In this document: piece by piece, positions 25,666 through 34,608 of the stretch | How the letters are laid out: the number at the start of each line of letters is the position of its first letter | Position numbering within the stretch: position 1 is the stretch's first letter | NCBI GenBank assembly: GCA_963818855.1 | Contig: CAWFUH010000010.1 | Span: forward strand, 124,001 to 188,000 | Length of the DNA stretch: 64,000 nucleotides | Source of the DNA: Bog-159 sp963818855 | GTDB lineage: Bacteria > Acidobacteriota > Terriglobia > Bryobacterales > Bryobacteraceae | Direction: 5' to 3' | Translations under genes and position numbers: made by a program | Notes under the pieces: model-generated | The model's database searches: none | The model's input: the letters and a program-made list of their open reading frames with translations, nothing else | Told to the model about the DNA's origin: nothing

Positions 25666-26223
25666 CTACGCGTGCCGCGACCGGTCCAGGACCAGTTCCC
25701 GATGCTCTTCGATCATGCGGTTTACCACATGGCAGTTCCAGCATACCGGCTGGTGCGTGGCCAGCACATCCGGCACATCCGCGGCCGCTACTTCGTGCCA
25801 TTCGATAGTCTGGTGCTCCGCGTTCAGCAGGGCGGGTTCGTTGTCGGCCCAGTGAATCTCGCCGATGGGTTTGCCGCACAGGGCGCAATTCTTCCCGTGG
25901 TACCACTGTGTCAGGACATGGCGCACCAGGCAATCCTCCGGTGCGGCTTCGATCTGCCGCAAGCACTCCTGGCCGCAGTCCCGGCGCTCCGGCCAGCGCG
26001 AGCAAGACTTCAGCCGCAGGTCCGTTTTGCCTTCCAAGGTCATCAGCAGCACGTGTCTGGTATCCACCACGACGCCTGCCGGCCGCTTATTCTCCGGGCA
26101 CGTGATCACGCGCTCGCCGCGGAACTGCAAGTAAGCGCGGACGAAGACCAGTCCGAGAATCACCACCAGCGCCAACAGGACGAGCGATACCCATAAATAC
26201 ACGCCGAAGTTGATCGTATTCAT
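25666..26223 (-). CDS. Membrane-anchored cysteine-rich hypothetical protein
   Basis: 185 residues from ATG 26223, which has GGAAGGTGG upstream; the earlier ATG at 26265 lacks one. A single membrane helix (about 8-28) is followed by a soluble domain with many cysteines: TCPENKRPAGVVVD, LKSCSRWPERRDCGQEC, GKNCALCGKPIG and VCWNCHVVN. The paired CxxC motifs suggest zinc or iron binding, and the CWNCH segment resembles but does not equal a heme c site (CxxCH): it reads C-W-N-C-H, so covalent heme attachment is possible. The whole is known to me only as an acidobacterial conserved hypothetical. Confidence 0.65.
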   Translation of the reverse strand: MNTINFGVYLWVSLVLLALVVILGLVFVRAYLQFRGERVITCPENKRPAGVVVDTRHVLLMTLEGKTDLRLKSCSRWPERRDCGQECLRQIEAAPEDCLVRHVLTQWYHGKNCALCGKPIGEIHWADNEPALLNAEHQTIEWHEVAAADVPDVLATHQPVCWNCHVVNRMIEEHRELVLDRSRHA

Positions 26224-26396
26224 ACCGGCCACCTTCCGGCTTATATGGTGCACGCGTCTCGCCACCGCCTATGTCACAGAAATCAAAAGCACGGCGTTTA
26301 CGGATTGCGTCGTTTTCCGCAACCCCATTGGGTGCCTAGCCCCGGCCAATGCCCCTGCATGAGCAACGAATTCGGTAGAATGCGCGTCAGTCTGGT

Positions 26397-26975
26397 ATGA
26401 GTCTGCGCGCCGTAGCGGCACTAGGGGTAATACTGACGTTTTGGGCCGCGCCGCTGCTGCCCACTGCGCCATCCGACTACGATGCCGTAGTCCACAAGTT
26501 TTCGCTGATAGAGCAGGATCGTCTACGGCCAGGCTCGCGCGTGGTGCTGACACCTGCCGAGTTGAACGCTTACGCGCGTCAGGAAGTCGCCGATGTGGCG
26601 CCCGACGGCGTACGCAATCCACGCCTGGAACTGGGTCCCGGCACCGCTACCGCCTCCGCGCTCATCGATTTCGGCAAGCTGCGGCGCGCCCAGGGAAAGC
26701 CGCCCGGGCTCCTCATGTCCTACCTGTTGGATGGCGAGCGGCCCGTCACCATCACTGCCCGCATCCGATCGTCGCAAGGCACCGCGACTGTGGACGTTGA
26801 TCAGGTGCAGATTTCCGGTATGACCATCGAGGGTGGTTTGTTGGACTTCCTGATCCGTGATTACCTGATGCGGATCTATCCGAACGCCAAAGTGGGACAG
26901 CCGTTCGCCTTGGGACACCGCATCGAGCGTCTGGATGTGCAGCCCTCCGCGGTGGATGTCTTCATCGGACGGTAA
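26397..26975 (+). CDS. Secreted hypothetical protein
   Basis: 192 residues with a probable signal peptide (about 1-22). The rest has alternating strand pattern with VVLTPAELNAYARQEV, then ALIDFGKLRRAQGKPPG and VTITARIRSSQGTATVDVDQVQISG, ending in a hydrophobic helix and RIERLDVQPSAVDVFIGR. The pattern, a lipid-binding-like long beta sheet with a terminal strand, is reminiscent of DUF2993/LmeA-type proteins, but the match is weak. No ribosome binding site is clear. It precedes the nucleoside hydrolase on the same strand with a 36-base gap that holds a -10-like hexamer, so it is probably a separate unit. Confidence 0.55.
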   Translation: MSLRAVAALGVILTFWAAPLLPTAPSDYDAVVHKFSLIEQDRLRPGSRVVLTPAELNAYARQEVADVAPDGVRNPRLELGPGTATASALIDFGKLRRAQGKPPGLLMSYLLDGERPVTITARIRSSQGTATVDVDQVQISGMTIEGGLLDFLIRDYLMRIYPNAKVGQPFALGHRIERLDVQPSAVDVFIGR

Positions 26976-26999
26976 CCGGCTGACGGCCGTCATCTGCCC

Positions 27000-27005
27000 G
27001 ATAAT
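27000..27005 (+). promoter_or_regulatory. -10 element for a leaderless nucleoside hydrolase transcript
   Basis: GATAAT at 27000-27005 ends six bases before the ATG at 27012. There is no purine-rich ribosome binding site in the short spacer (GGCACT). Transcription would start at or beside the A of the start codon. Confidence 0.45.
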
Positions 27006-27011
27006 GGCACT

Positions 27012-28010
27012 ATGACCTTCTGGCCGTTTCTCCTGCTCGCCGCTGCCGCGCCCGCACCCGACAAAATCGTATTTGATACCGACTGCGGTTTCTTCGGCGA
27101 CGATGGCAGCGCCCTGGCGATGGTTCTCCGCAGTCCCGAAAAGGTGCAAGTGACCGCCAGCACCACGGTATCGGGCAATGTCTGGGCCGCGGAAAGCGCC
27201 GGTTACGTTACTGAAATCCTCGGCCTGCTGGGACATTCCGAAATCAAAACCTATTCCGGCGCGCAGATGCCCCTGGTGCACACGGCCGCCATGGCCAAGC
27301 TGGAGGCGCCGGTGGAATTTGATGGGGCATTCAGCCGCCCCGTGAAGCTCGCGCCAACATCGCCATCCCCGGCGCAACCTGCGGCGATCGATGTGATGGC
27401 CGATGCGATTGCGGAGAATCCCGGCCAAATCACCATCCTGGCGCTGGGTCCCATGACGAATGTCGCCCTGCTGCTGCGCTTGCACCCGGATCTGGAAACC
27501 AAGATCAAGCGCATCGTCTTTATGGGGGGTAACGTGCACGTGCCCGGTAATGCGTCGGCCGCGGCCGAGTTCAACTTCTGGTTCGACCCGGAGGCGGCCC
27601 AGATCGTGCTGCGATCGCGCATTCCGGCGAAAATCATGTTCCCGCTGGATATCTGCAATCACGCCGTGCTGAACAAAGCGCGCTTCGACGAGATCGTGGC
27701 CGCCCGGACGCCGATCACCGACCGGTACAAAGAAGACTATGGCCAGCGTTATCCAGGCTTTCTCAAGAATCCCCAGGCCACCGGATACCTTTGGGATGAA
27801 TTGGCCGCCGCCTGGCTGCTGGACACGGGATTCGTCACGAAGTCCGACACGCAGTGGTTGGACGTAGATACCCGCTTTGGCAAGGCCTATGGCGCCACCG
27901 TTCCGCTGGACCTTAAGTTCGCGCCGGATGCCACGCCCGTACGGGTGATGTTGGACCTCAACTATCCCCGTCTGTGGAACCTTTATAAGCGGCTGCTAAC
28001 TGCCCGCTAA
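27012..28010 (+). CDS. Inosine-uridine preferring nucleoside hydrolase, exported
   Basis: Hydrolyses ribonucleosides to base and ribose. 332 residues: a short signal peptide (1-15, cleaved before APAPDK), then the calcium-binding FDTDCGFFGDD motif (D22, D24, D30, D31), the central ILALGPMTNVALLL and KRIVFMGGNVHVPGNASAAAEFNFWFDPEAA segments, and a later DELAAAWLL. All metal ligands are kept, including the aspartate equivalent to D242 in the TGYLWDELAAA segment. Export suggests salvage of nucleosides from outside the cell. The following 77 bases contain a GCCGGCGT / ACGCCGGC-type inverted repeat at about 28016-28035 that may end transcription. Confidence 0.88.
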   Translation: MTFWPFLLLAAAAPAPDKIVFDTDCGFFGDDGSALAMVLRSPEKVQVTASTTVSGNVWAAESAGYVTEILGLLGHSEIKTYSGAQMPLVHTAAMAKLEAPVEFDGAFSRPVKLAPTSPSPAQPAAIDVMADAIAENPGQITILALGPMTNVALLLRLHPDLETKIKRIVFMGGNVHVPGNASAAAEFNFWFDPEAAQIVLRSRIPAKIMFPLDICNHAVLNKARFDEIVAARTPITDRYKEDYGQRYPGFLKNPQATGYLWDELAAAWLLDTGFVTKSDTQWLDVDTRFGKAYGATVPLDLKFAPDATPVRVMLDLNYPRLWNLYKRLLTAR

Positions 28011-28075
28011 AGAAGGCCGGCGTGGACGCCGGCCGCAGGACTGGAGCCTGCCCCACTGCCTGTGTAAAACTCGGG

Positions 28076-28081
28076 TACAAT
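28076..28081 (+). promoter_or_regulatory. -10 element for a leaderless transcript of the BACON/IPT protein
   Basis: TACAAT at 28076-28081 is followed by six bases (AACCCC) and the ATG at 28088; there is no Shine-Dalgarno sequence. The first codons are AT-rich, as often seen in leaderless genes. Confidence 0.45.
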
Positions 28082-28087
28082 AACCCC

Positions 28088-30210
28088 ATGCGACCTAATA
28101 ACCCTTTTAATATTCTACTTTTGCTAATAAGTGCTTTCAGTATGTACGCGCAAGTACCGACCTCGTGTACCGTGAGCGCGGTTCCCACCGTGGTCCACTC
28201 TGAAGGTGTCGCGGAGCGCCTGGGAGACATCGATCTGCAATGTACCGGCACCCCCGGCGTGACGGTTACCGCGAACCTGAATATCCAGCTTCCAGTGGCG
28301 GTCACTAACAACATAAATAGCAGCGGTTATTCCACCGACGCCTCGCTATACTACATTATCGGCACATCCAACATTCCCTCGGGCGTAGCCGGACTGGTCA
28401 CCAACCAAAGCATTTCGTTCAACGGGTTCCAGTTCACTTTTCCTCCCAGCGGATCCCTTTCCGTGGTCGTCGATGATATTCGGGCTGATGTGAACCAGCT
28501 TGGGATTGGGCAGTCGACGCCAATCCAGGCATTTCTCGGCAGCACGCTTTTGCTATCTCCCAATCCTGTGACCGTCGCTAATACGCAGCAGGGCCTGCTG
28601 GCGACGAATCTGGCTGCAGCTGTTACGTGCGTAGGTTCGCCCACTCCTTCCACCATCAGTTTGACCAACCTGTTCGCCGCCGGCACCGCCGAGCAGACCA
28701 CCCGCGTTACGGAGGGGTTCCCGACGTCTTTCGAGCCGATTGATTCCACCAGCACCAATGGCACGCGCTTCCTGCTGACGTATTCCGGCATTCCCGCGGG
28801 CGCGACCATCTACGTTCCCGATGCGGTGGCCGGTTCGAGTGCCACGGTTCCCACCGCGGGCGGCGACATGGGGACCGCAGCCACGGTCGGCCAATACACA
28901 CCCGGCAGCAGTACTTTACTTCTAGTGCGTGTCTTGAATACGGATTCGACCGGAACGGGAGGCACCTTCGCCACGCTGCCGGCGCCCAACGGTTCTGGAG
29001 TGCTGGTGCTGGATGGAGCCAATCCTGTGCCCCTGACCAGCGGCTCCGGCTACGCTGTGTATGAGGTGGTAGACGCCGATCCATCCGCCACCGAGAGCGC
29101 GCAAATTCCCAACTTCTTCGCCATCGCTGCCAATAGCCCGGCGTCGACTTCGAGCGGCACCGTTTCGCTGGCGCCCGTCTCGACGGTAGCCACCGCATCC
29201 AGCACCGCGCCCATTCCGCGCTTTGTAGCCGTCATACCGCCCTCGGATTGCACGGCCGAAAGCGATTGCAACGCCTCGTACTATCCGCTGCTGAAAGTCA
29301 CTACCACTGGCGCTCTGCAGGCCACCGCAGTGACTGCCGGGCCGCAGAAAGCGGCTGGCGTGATGCAGATCGGCAATGTCGGCGGCGGTGTGCTCGATTG
29401 GTCGGCGAGTATCACTTATACCAGCGGTTCCGGCTGGGCCTCCCTGAATCCGTCATTCGGCGTGGATAACACCGTGGCGATCCCGTTTGTCACTCCCGGA
29501 TCTCTCCCGCCCGGCACTTACCGGCCACCATCGTGATCAGTGGCGGACCGCAGGCGGGCACGCAGAGCTTCCCGATCACGATGGCCGTCACTGCACCGGC
29601 GCCGCCCGCGCCGGCTGTCACGATTACCAGCATTACCGACGCCGCAGATTTCCATGCCGGTCCGGTGGTCCCCGGTTCGCTGGCTGCCGTTTTTGGAAGC
29701 AACTTCGCGGGGCAGAATGTATCCGTAACATTCAATTCGACGCCGGCGACGCTTATTTATACCGGTGCGGCGCAGATCAATGTGCGGATTCCGCCATCTC
29801 TCACCGGCCAGAACTCGGCGCAAATGGTGGTGACTGTGGATAATGTCAGCAGCGCTCCATTCACAGTGCCGCTGACCGCCGTTGCGCCCGCCATCTTCAC
29901 CCCTGGCGTATTGAACCAGGACAACACCATCAACTCCAGCACTAACCCCGCGGCGCTAGGCTCGGTGCTGCAGATCTTCGGCACAGGCATGCCGGATTCC
30001 GGCGGCGCGTTCAAGGTGACCATTCAGAATCAAGGAAACCTGGCGCCCCAATATGCCGGCGCCGCGCCTGGACTGCTGGGGCTCGAACAGGTGAACGTGG
30101 CCGTGCCTGCGAACCTGCAGCCAGGCGCCACTACGCTGACCATTTGCGTCACCGGAGCCGGCAACCAGCCGTATTGCAGCCAGCCGGAGTCGATCACCCT
30201 GAAGCCATGA
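28088..30210 (+). CDS. Secreted BACON/IPT-domain protein (one frameshift near 29523)
   Basis: A secreted repeat protein of about 707 residues. It opens with a signal peptide (FNILLLLISAFSMYA) and a tract of beta-sandwich repeats, then a BACON-like domain and a C-terminal IPT/TIG-type domain (ITSITDAADFHAGPVVPGSL, then LAAVFGSNFAG). Such surface proteins are thought to bind glycans or proteins. The frame ends at TGA 29534-29536, right in the conserved string GTYR-ATIVISGG: the bases after GTYR need one more G to restore the frame, which continues in the next frame to 30210. I therefore annotate one gene with a single-base deletion. It overlaps the lipoprotein start by four bases (ATGA). Confidence 0.75.
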
Positions 30211-31202
30211 TCCGTCAGCTGCGTCCGGGGGCGTTGGTTCTGATATCTGCTACGCTCCTGCTCTTGGGGGGCTGCGGGTATATTGGGGAACCGCTCCCAC
30301 CCTTGATGAACGTCCCCGGACGCGGCGAAAACCTGGCCGCGGTCCAGCGCGGCTCGACCCTCATCGTGCACGCCACCTTGCCGACTCTCACTACGGAAGG
30401 TGTCGTCATCAAACAGAGCCTGCGGCTCGATCTGCGCATCGGACCGAAGCCCGCCGGCGCGCCTAAAATCGAAGCCTGGGCCGAAAGCGCCAAGGCCGTC
30501 GGCGGAGCCACCGTCGCCAACAGCATCGCCGAGTATCACATCCCGGCCACTGAATGGATCGGCAAGCAGGTGCTGATCGCGGTAAAGGTGATCGGAGCGA
30601 ACGGACGCGACGCGGGATGGTCGCCGCCTGTCGAACTGACCGTGGCGCCGCCGCCCGAGCAGCCCCGCGATCTGAGGGCAGAAGCGGTCGCCCAGGGCGT
30701 GCGGCTCACGTGGCAGGGCGCGGAAAGCTCTTTCGTGCTTCTGCGGCGCGGCCCGGAGGAGCACGATTACACGGAAATCGGCAAATCTCCAAAACGCGAA
30801 TATATCGATACCACCGCGGAATTCGGCAAGCATTATAGCTACATGGTGCAGGCGCTGGTAAGGGTTGGACAGAGCGAGGCACAAAGTGACTTGTCGAAGG
30901 AAGCCGCCATCACGCCGCTCGACACGTTCGCAGCCGCCGCGCCCGCGGGTCTTGCGGCGGTGCCTTCGACAGCCAGCATTGAGTTGGTGTGGGAGCGTAA
31001 TGGCGAGCCGAATGTCGTGGGATATCGCGTCTATCGCGCGCTCGGCAGCGGAAATCTCGAGCGGTTAGCCGATACGGTGCTGCCCGCCTATAGCGATCGT
31101 AAGATCGAAACGGGGAAGACTTATCGGTATGCGGTAAGTGCGGTGAAGAGCAATCAGGTAGAGAGTAAGTTATCGGGAACTGTGGAGGTCACGGCGCCTT
31201 AG
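30207..31202 (+). CDS. Lipoprotein with fibronectin type III domains
   Basis: 331 residues from ATG 30207. The N-terminus ends in a lipobox LLGGCG, so C22 or so is lipidated and the protein anchored to a membrane. Two fibronectin III modules follow, near 140-235 (QPRDLRAEAVAQGVRLTW, then SYMVQALVRVG) and 240-330 (GLAAVPSTASIELVWERN, then YRVYRALGSGNLERLADT and YRYAVSAVKSNQ). No enzyme domain is seen; a structural or binding role on the cell surface is likely. Its ATGA overlap with the BACON/IPT gene indicates coupled expression. Acidobacteria often carry this type of lipoprotein, but I cannot assign a function. Confidence 0.75.
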   Translation: MIRQLRPGALVLISATLLLLGGCGYIGEPLPPLMNVPGRGENLAAVQRGSTLIVHATLPTLTTEGVVIKQSLRLDLRIGPKPAGAPKIEAWAESAKAVGGATVANSIAEYHIPATEWIGKQVLIAVKVIGANGRDAGWSPPVELTVAPPPEQPRDLRAEAVAQGVRLTWQGAESSFVLLRRGPEEHDYTEIGKSPKREYIDTTAEFGKHYSYMVQALVRVGQSEAQSDLSKEAAITPLDTFAAAAPAGLAAVPSTASIELVWERNGEPNVVGYRVYRALGSGNLERLADTVLPAYSDRKIETGKTYRYAVSAVKSNQVESKLSGTVEVTAP

Positions 31203-31239
31203 TTAGGGCGAGCAGCGCGCTGTCGCCGTGGCTGGTGGA

Positions 31240-32729
31240 TCAATCGCGTTGCTTTGTTGTCAACTGAACAAAATATGTGACCACACCCCACTCCGGTTGG
31301 GAAAGCGGCATGGTGGTGGCGCCACCGTTCAGCACTCCTCCGGGCCGAAGGAACAGCTGAAGATCAAGATCCAGGGCCTTCTTCGGGTCCCGTTCGTACA
31401 ATCCGGATATACCAGTAATTTTGGCGCGGAACTCTTCGTCCCGATACTCGGCTTTTTCCTGAACGGTGGCGGGTCTTAACGCAATCGATGCGTGGACGTT
31501 GCCCGCTTCATCAACGGTGAGCCTCAGCGGAACTTTTCGTATCTCGGTCTGCATGATGCCGCTCCATGTTCCCTTGATGGATGCCAGCATATTTGGCGGC
31601 GCGACCGGTGGCTCTTGCTCGTGATGGGGCGCCTTGGCCCGATTCTCGCGGTAGCGGGACACCAACGAAGAGGCGATCTCATCGGCCACTTCTTGCGCTA
31701 CTGTTCCTTGCCCGCTGTTCACCAGGACTACGATGATTATCCTTTCGGACGGTATCGTGAACAGCAATGCCGATGCATACTGATAGCCGCCACCGACGTA
31801 ACATCACCTTAAAGCCGAAGCGGTCTTCATGCCACCACCCGAATCCATACTTAAGGCCGTTATCGGCGGGGACGGCGGAGTTTTGCATCTCATCAATCGC
31901 GGAATTGGAAAGGACCGCATCGTGTTCGGCCGCGATTTCCTTTAGGTGAAACATGCCGAACAGCGCCAGATCGTGCGCACTGCAGAACCCGGAAGACGCA
32001 GCCTCCTGGCTACTGGGCTCGCTTGCGCTCCAGTCCGCGGGACTGCCATGAGGCGCTGTACCTCTCGGCCGCATATCCTTCGAGCCCCGGAGCAATGCCG
32101 ATGGAACAGTGTTTCATTCCCAAAGGATCCAGAACCTGGGTTCTCAGAAAATCGGCGTACTTCATTCCAGAAACGTGGCAGATGGCATCGCCGAGCACGC
32201 CGTAGCCCAGGTTAGTGTAGGCGAAGCGCTCACCGGGTGCCCAGATCAACACTCCGAAGCGGCGGATCATTATGTCCTGGTAGTCGCCATCGGCCTCACG
32301 GAAGGCATATCCGTTGTCGTATGTGCCGAGTCCGGCCGTATGAGTTGCAACCCGGCGCACGGTGGCGGCGGAGGGGTCCCACGCCAAACTGGTGAGCTTT
32401 GCCGACCCGAGATAATCATTGACGGGCCGATCCAGATCGAGTTTCTTTCGGGTGCGCAGCGCCATAATCCCGGTCGCCGTCATCAGTTTTGTGACAGAGG
32501 CCAGCGCATACATGCTGTGCTCGGTTGCTGCCACATGTCGCTCCCGATTTGCCCAGCCGAAGCCTTTCTCCCAAATGATCGAGCCGTTTCGCGCCACAGC
32601 TACGCTAATGGATGGGATGTGGTCGCTGGCGATCTTCCGCTCAATCAAAGTTTGGACGGGGGAGAAATCCGGCTTGTTCTGCCCCATACACGACGAGGCG
32701 AGCAGGCATTGCGAGAAGACGCATCCCAA
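31240..32729 (-). CDS. Serine hydrolase of the class C beta-lactamase fold (frameshifted)
   Basis: A penicillin-binding-protein/beta-lactamase-like esterase or peptidase of about 490 residues. The nucleophile motif SVTK gives S78 and K81, the second motif is Y171-T-N, and the third (HTG-like) should lie near the breaks. Three frames carry the gene. The first ends near 32045, the second (WSASEPSSQEAASSGFCSAH) runs to about 31797, and the third begins at LLFTIPSERIIIVVLVNSGQ. At the second break the expected GGGYQYASALLFT needs one restored base, so a single-base deletion is likely. A C-terminal 110-residue domain follows. The start near 32729 (TTG) precedes a hydrophobic export signal. Confidence 0.75.
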
Positions 32730-32848
32730 GATCGAGATTGTGACTCAACCCGATGCGAAAACGCCTGCAGGTATCGCCATCTGACCCGAATCGCCGTCTG
32801 AAGGCCGGCATAATTCGGATTATAGGCATATTGAACTCGGCGTAGAGC

Positions 32849-32854
32849 TAAAAT
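32849..32854 (+). promoter_or_regulatory. -10 element for a leaderless transcript of the four-gene operon
   Basis: TAAAAT at 32849-32854, six bases (CAACCC) before ATG 32861. No Shine-Dalgarno sequence is present. A TTGAAC lies upstream but with too short a spacer (12 bases) to be the -35. Confidence 0.45.
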
Positions 32855-32860
32855 CAACCC

Positions 32861-33874
32861 ATGCGCGCATTCCTCATCCTCCTCCTGGCCGCCGCTGGCG
32901 CCGCCCGCCTGCCCGCCGCCAAGAATTTGGAGATCTATTTCATCGACGTTGAAGGCGGCCAAGCCACGCTGTTCGTGGCGCCGTCGGGCCAATCGATGCT
33001 TATCGACACGGGCTGGTCGGGCAATAACAGCCGCGATGCCGACCGCATTGCCGCGGCTGCCAAGCATGCCGGCGTGAAGGCCATCGACTACCTGTTGATT
33101 ACGCACTTCCACGAAGATCATGTGGGCGGCGTGCCACAACTGGCGCGCAAGCTGCCCATTCATAACTTCATCGATCACGGCGAAGACGTCGAGCATGACC
33201 AACGCGGCAAGGAGCTTTACGCGGCTTATGTTGAATACCGCGCGAAAGGTACCCACATCCTGGCCAAGCCCGGCGTCTCGATTCCGATAAAAGGCCTCGA
33301 AGTGCAGGTGCTCACCGCCGATGGCGACGAGATCGAGAAGCCGCTGCCCGGCGCGGGGCAACCCAACCCGGCTTGCGCGAACGCCAAATTGCAGGCTCCC
33401 GATCCATCGGAAAACGCCCGTTCCGTAGGCACGTTGATCACGTTTGGAAACTTCCGCATCCTCGACATGGGCGATCTCACCTGGAACAAAGAGCACGAAC
33501 TGGTTTGCCCCAACAACAAAGTCGGCTCGGTGGATTTGTACATCGTGTCGCATCACGGCTCGGACCTTTCCGGGTCACCCGCCTTTGTGGACGCCATTCA
33601 TCCGCGCGTGGCCATCATGGATAACGGCGCGCGCAAGGGCGGATCGCCGTCGGTCTGGCAGACCATCCATAGCTCGCCTGGCCTGGAGGATATCTGGCAG
33701 TTGCACTATGCCATTTCCGGCGGCAAGGACAACAACGCGCCCGACACCTACATCGCCAACACCGATGAGGTGGGCGACCATGGGAATTGGATCCATGTAA
33801 CCGTGCATCCCGATGGGAGCTTCCTGGTGAATAACGTGCGCAACAAGTTCACCAAGACGTACGCTTCCAAATGA
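32861..33874 (+). CDS. Secreted ComEC/Rec2-like metallo-beta-lactamase-fold hydrolase
   Basis: 337 residues with a signal peptide (1-20). The metal motif THFHEDHVGG is at 81-90 (two histidines, Asp and His of the MBL fold), the third ligand region GDLTW and a SHHGSD near 225 follow, as in ComEC C-terminal domains and related stand-alone MBL enzymes. The stand-alone secreted form is of unknown substrate; nuclease or phosphodiesterase activity is plausible. It is the first gene of a series whose start codons overlap the preceding stop (ATGA at 33871), so it is translated together with the methyltransferase. Confidence 0.8.
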   Translation: MRAFLILLLAAAGAARLPAAKNLEIYFIDVEGGQATLFVAPSGQSMLIDTGWSGNNSRDADRIAAAAKHAGVKAIDYLLITHFHEDHVGGVPQLARKLPIHNFIDHGEDVEHDQRGKELYAAYVEYRAKGTHILAKPGVSIPIKGLEVQVLTADGDEIEKPLPGAGQPNPACANAKLQAPDPSENARSVGTLITFGNFRILDMGDLTWNKEHELVCPNNKVGSVDLYIVSHHGSDLSGSPAFVDAIHPRVAIMDNGARKGGSPSVWQTIHSSPGLEDIWQLHYAISGGKDNNAPDTYIANTDEVGDHGNWIHVTVHPDGSFLVNNVRNKFTKTYASK

Positions 33875-34608
33875 CCGCGAGCATATCCAAGCGCCCCGAT
33901 TACGGCATTGATGCGCCCGGCGTGCTGGCAATGTTCTTCGTGCTGGGCGCGCTCTGCCTGATACTGGGTCCTTTCGCGCGCCCGTTCAGTATAGGTCGGG
34001 TCACTTTCGAGCCCGGCTACGCCCCGCACGTCACCGGAGGCATCTTTCTGCTGGAAGGTGTGCTGATGCTGATCTACGTAAAGCGCGGCAAGTTCCGCCA
34101 TCGCGATCGCATGCTGGCGCAGGTTTCCTGGACCGGCGGGGAACGCGTGCTGGACGTCGGGACCGGCCGTGGCTTGCTGCTGATTGGTGCGGCCAGGTTG
34201 CTGACCACGGGCCGCGCCACCGGCATCGATATCTGGAGCACCAAAGATTTGTCCGGCAACGCCTTTGAGCGCACGCAGGCGAATACTGAAATGGAGGGCG
34301 TCGGCGGCAAGGTTGATCTGCGCACGGAAGACGCCAGCCGCATGACTTTTCCCGATGCTTCTTTCGATGTGGTCGTCTCGAATCTTTGCATCCACAACAT
34401 TCCGGGGCAAGCCGGGCGCGAGCGCGCCTGCCGCGAGATCGCGCGTGTCTTGCGGCCGGGCGGCATCGCCGTAATCTCCGATTACCGGCTGACAGGCAAG
34501 TATGCGGCAGTATTCGCCGGCGCGGGTTTTTCCGTTGAATGGCGCGGACCCTTCTGGCGCGATTGTTTTCCGCCGCTGAAGATCTTCGTGGCACGGAAGC
34601 CTGCATGA
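33871..34608 (+). CDS. Membrane-anchored class I SAM-dependent methyltransferase
   Basis: 245 residues. Two hydrophobic helices at about 18-37 and 49-68 anchor the N-terminus to the membrane. The catalytic domain has motif I VLDVGTGRGLLLIGA (about 92-106), the acidic residue after strand 2 in GIDIWST, a motif II-like RTEDASRMTFPDASFDVVVS and a motif III-like VLRPGGIAVISD. Substrates cannot be read from the sequence; a membrane lipid or quinone is a reasonable guess because of the anchor. It overlaps both neighbours by four bases. Confidence 0.8.
   Translation: MTASISKRPDYGIDAPGVLAMFFVLGALCLILGPFARPFSIGRVTFEPGYAPHVTGGIFLLEGVLMLIYVKRGKFRHRDRMLAQVSWTGGERVLDVGTGRGLLLIGAARLLTTGRATGIDIWSTKDLSGNAFERTQANTEMEGVGGKVDLRTEDASRMTFPDASFDVVVSNLCIHNIPGQAGRERACREIARVLRPGGIAVISDYRLTGKYAAVFAGAGFSVEWRGPFWRDCFPPLKIFVARKPA

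Noticed and set aside
29533..30210. Separate IPT-domain gene
   Set aside because: Its first codons continue the BACON string of the upstream frame after a one-base shift, and there is no ribosome binding site, so it is one broken gene.
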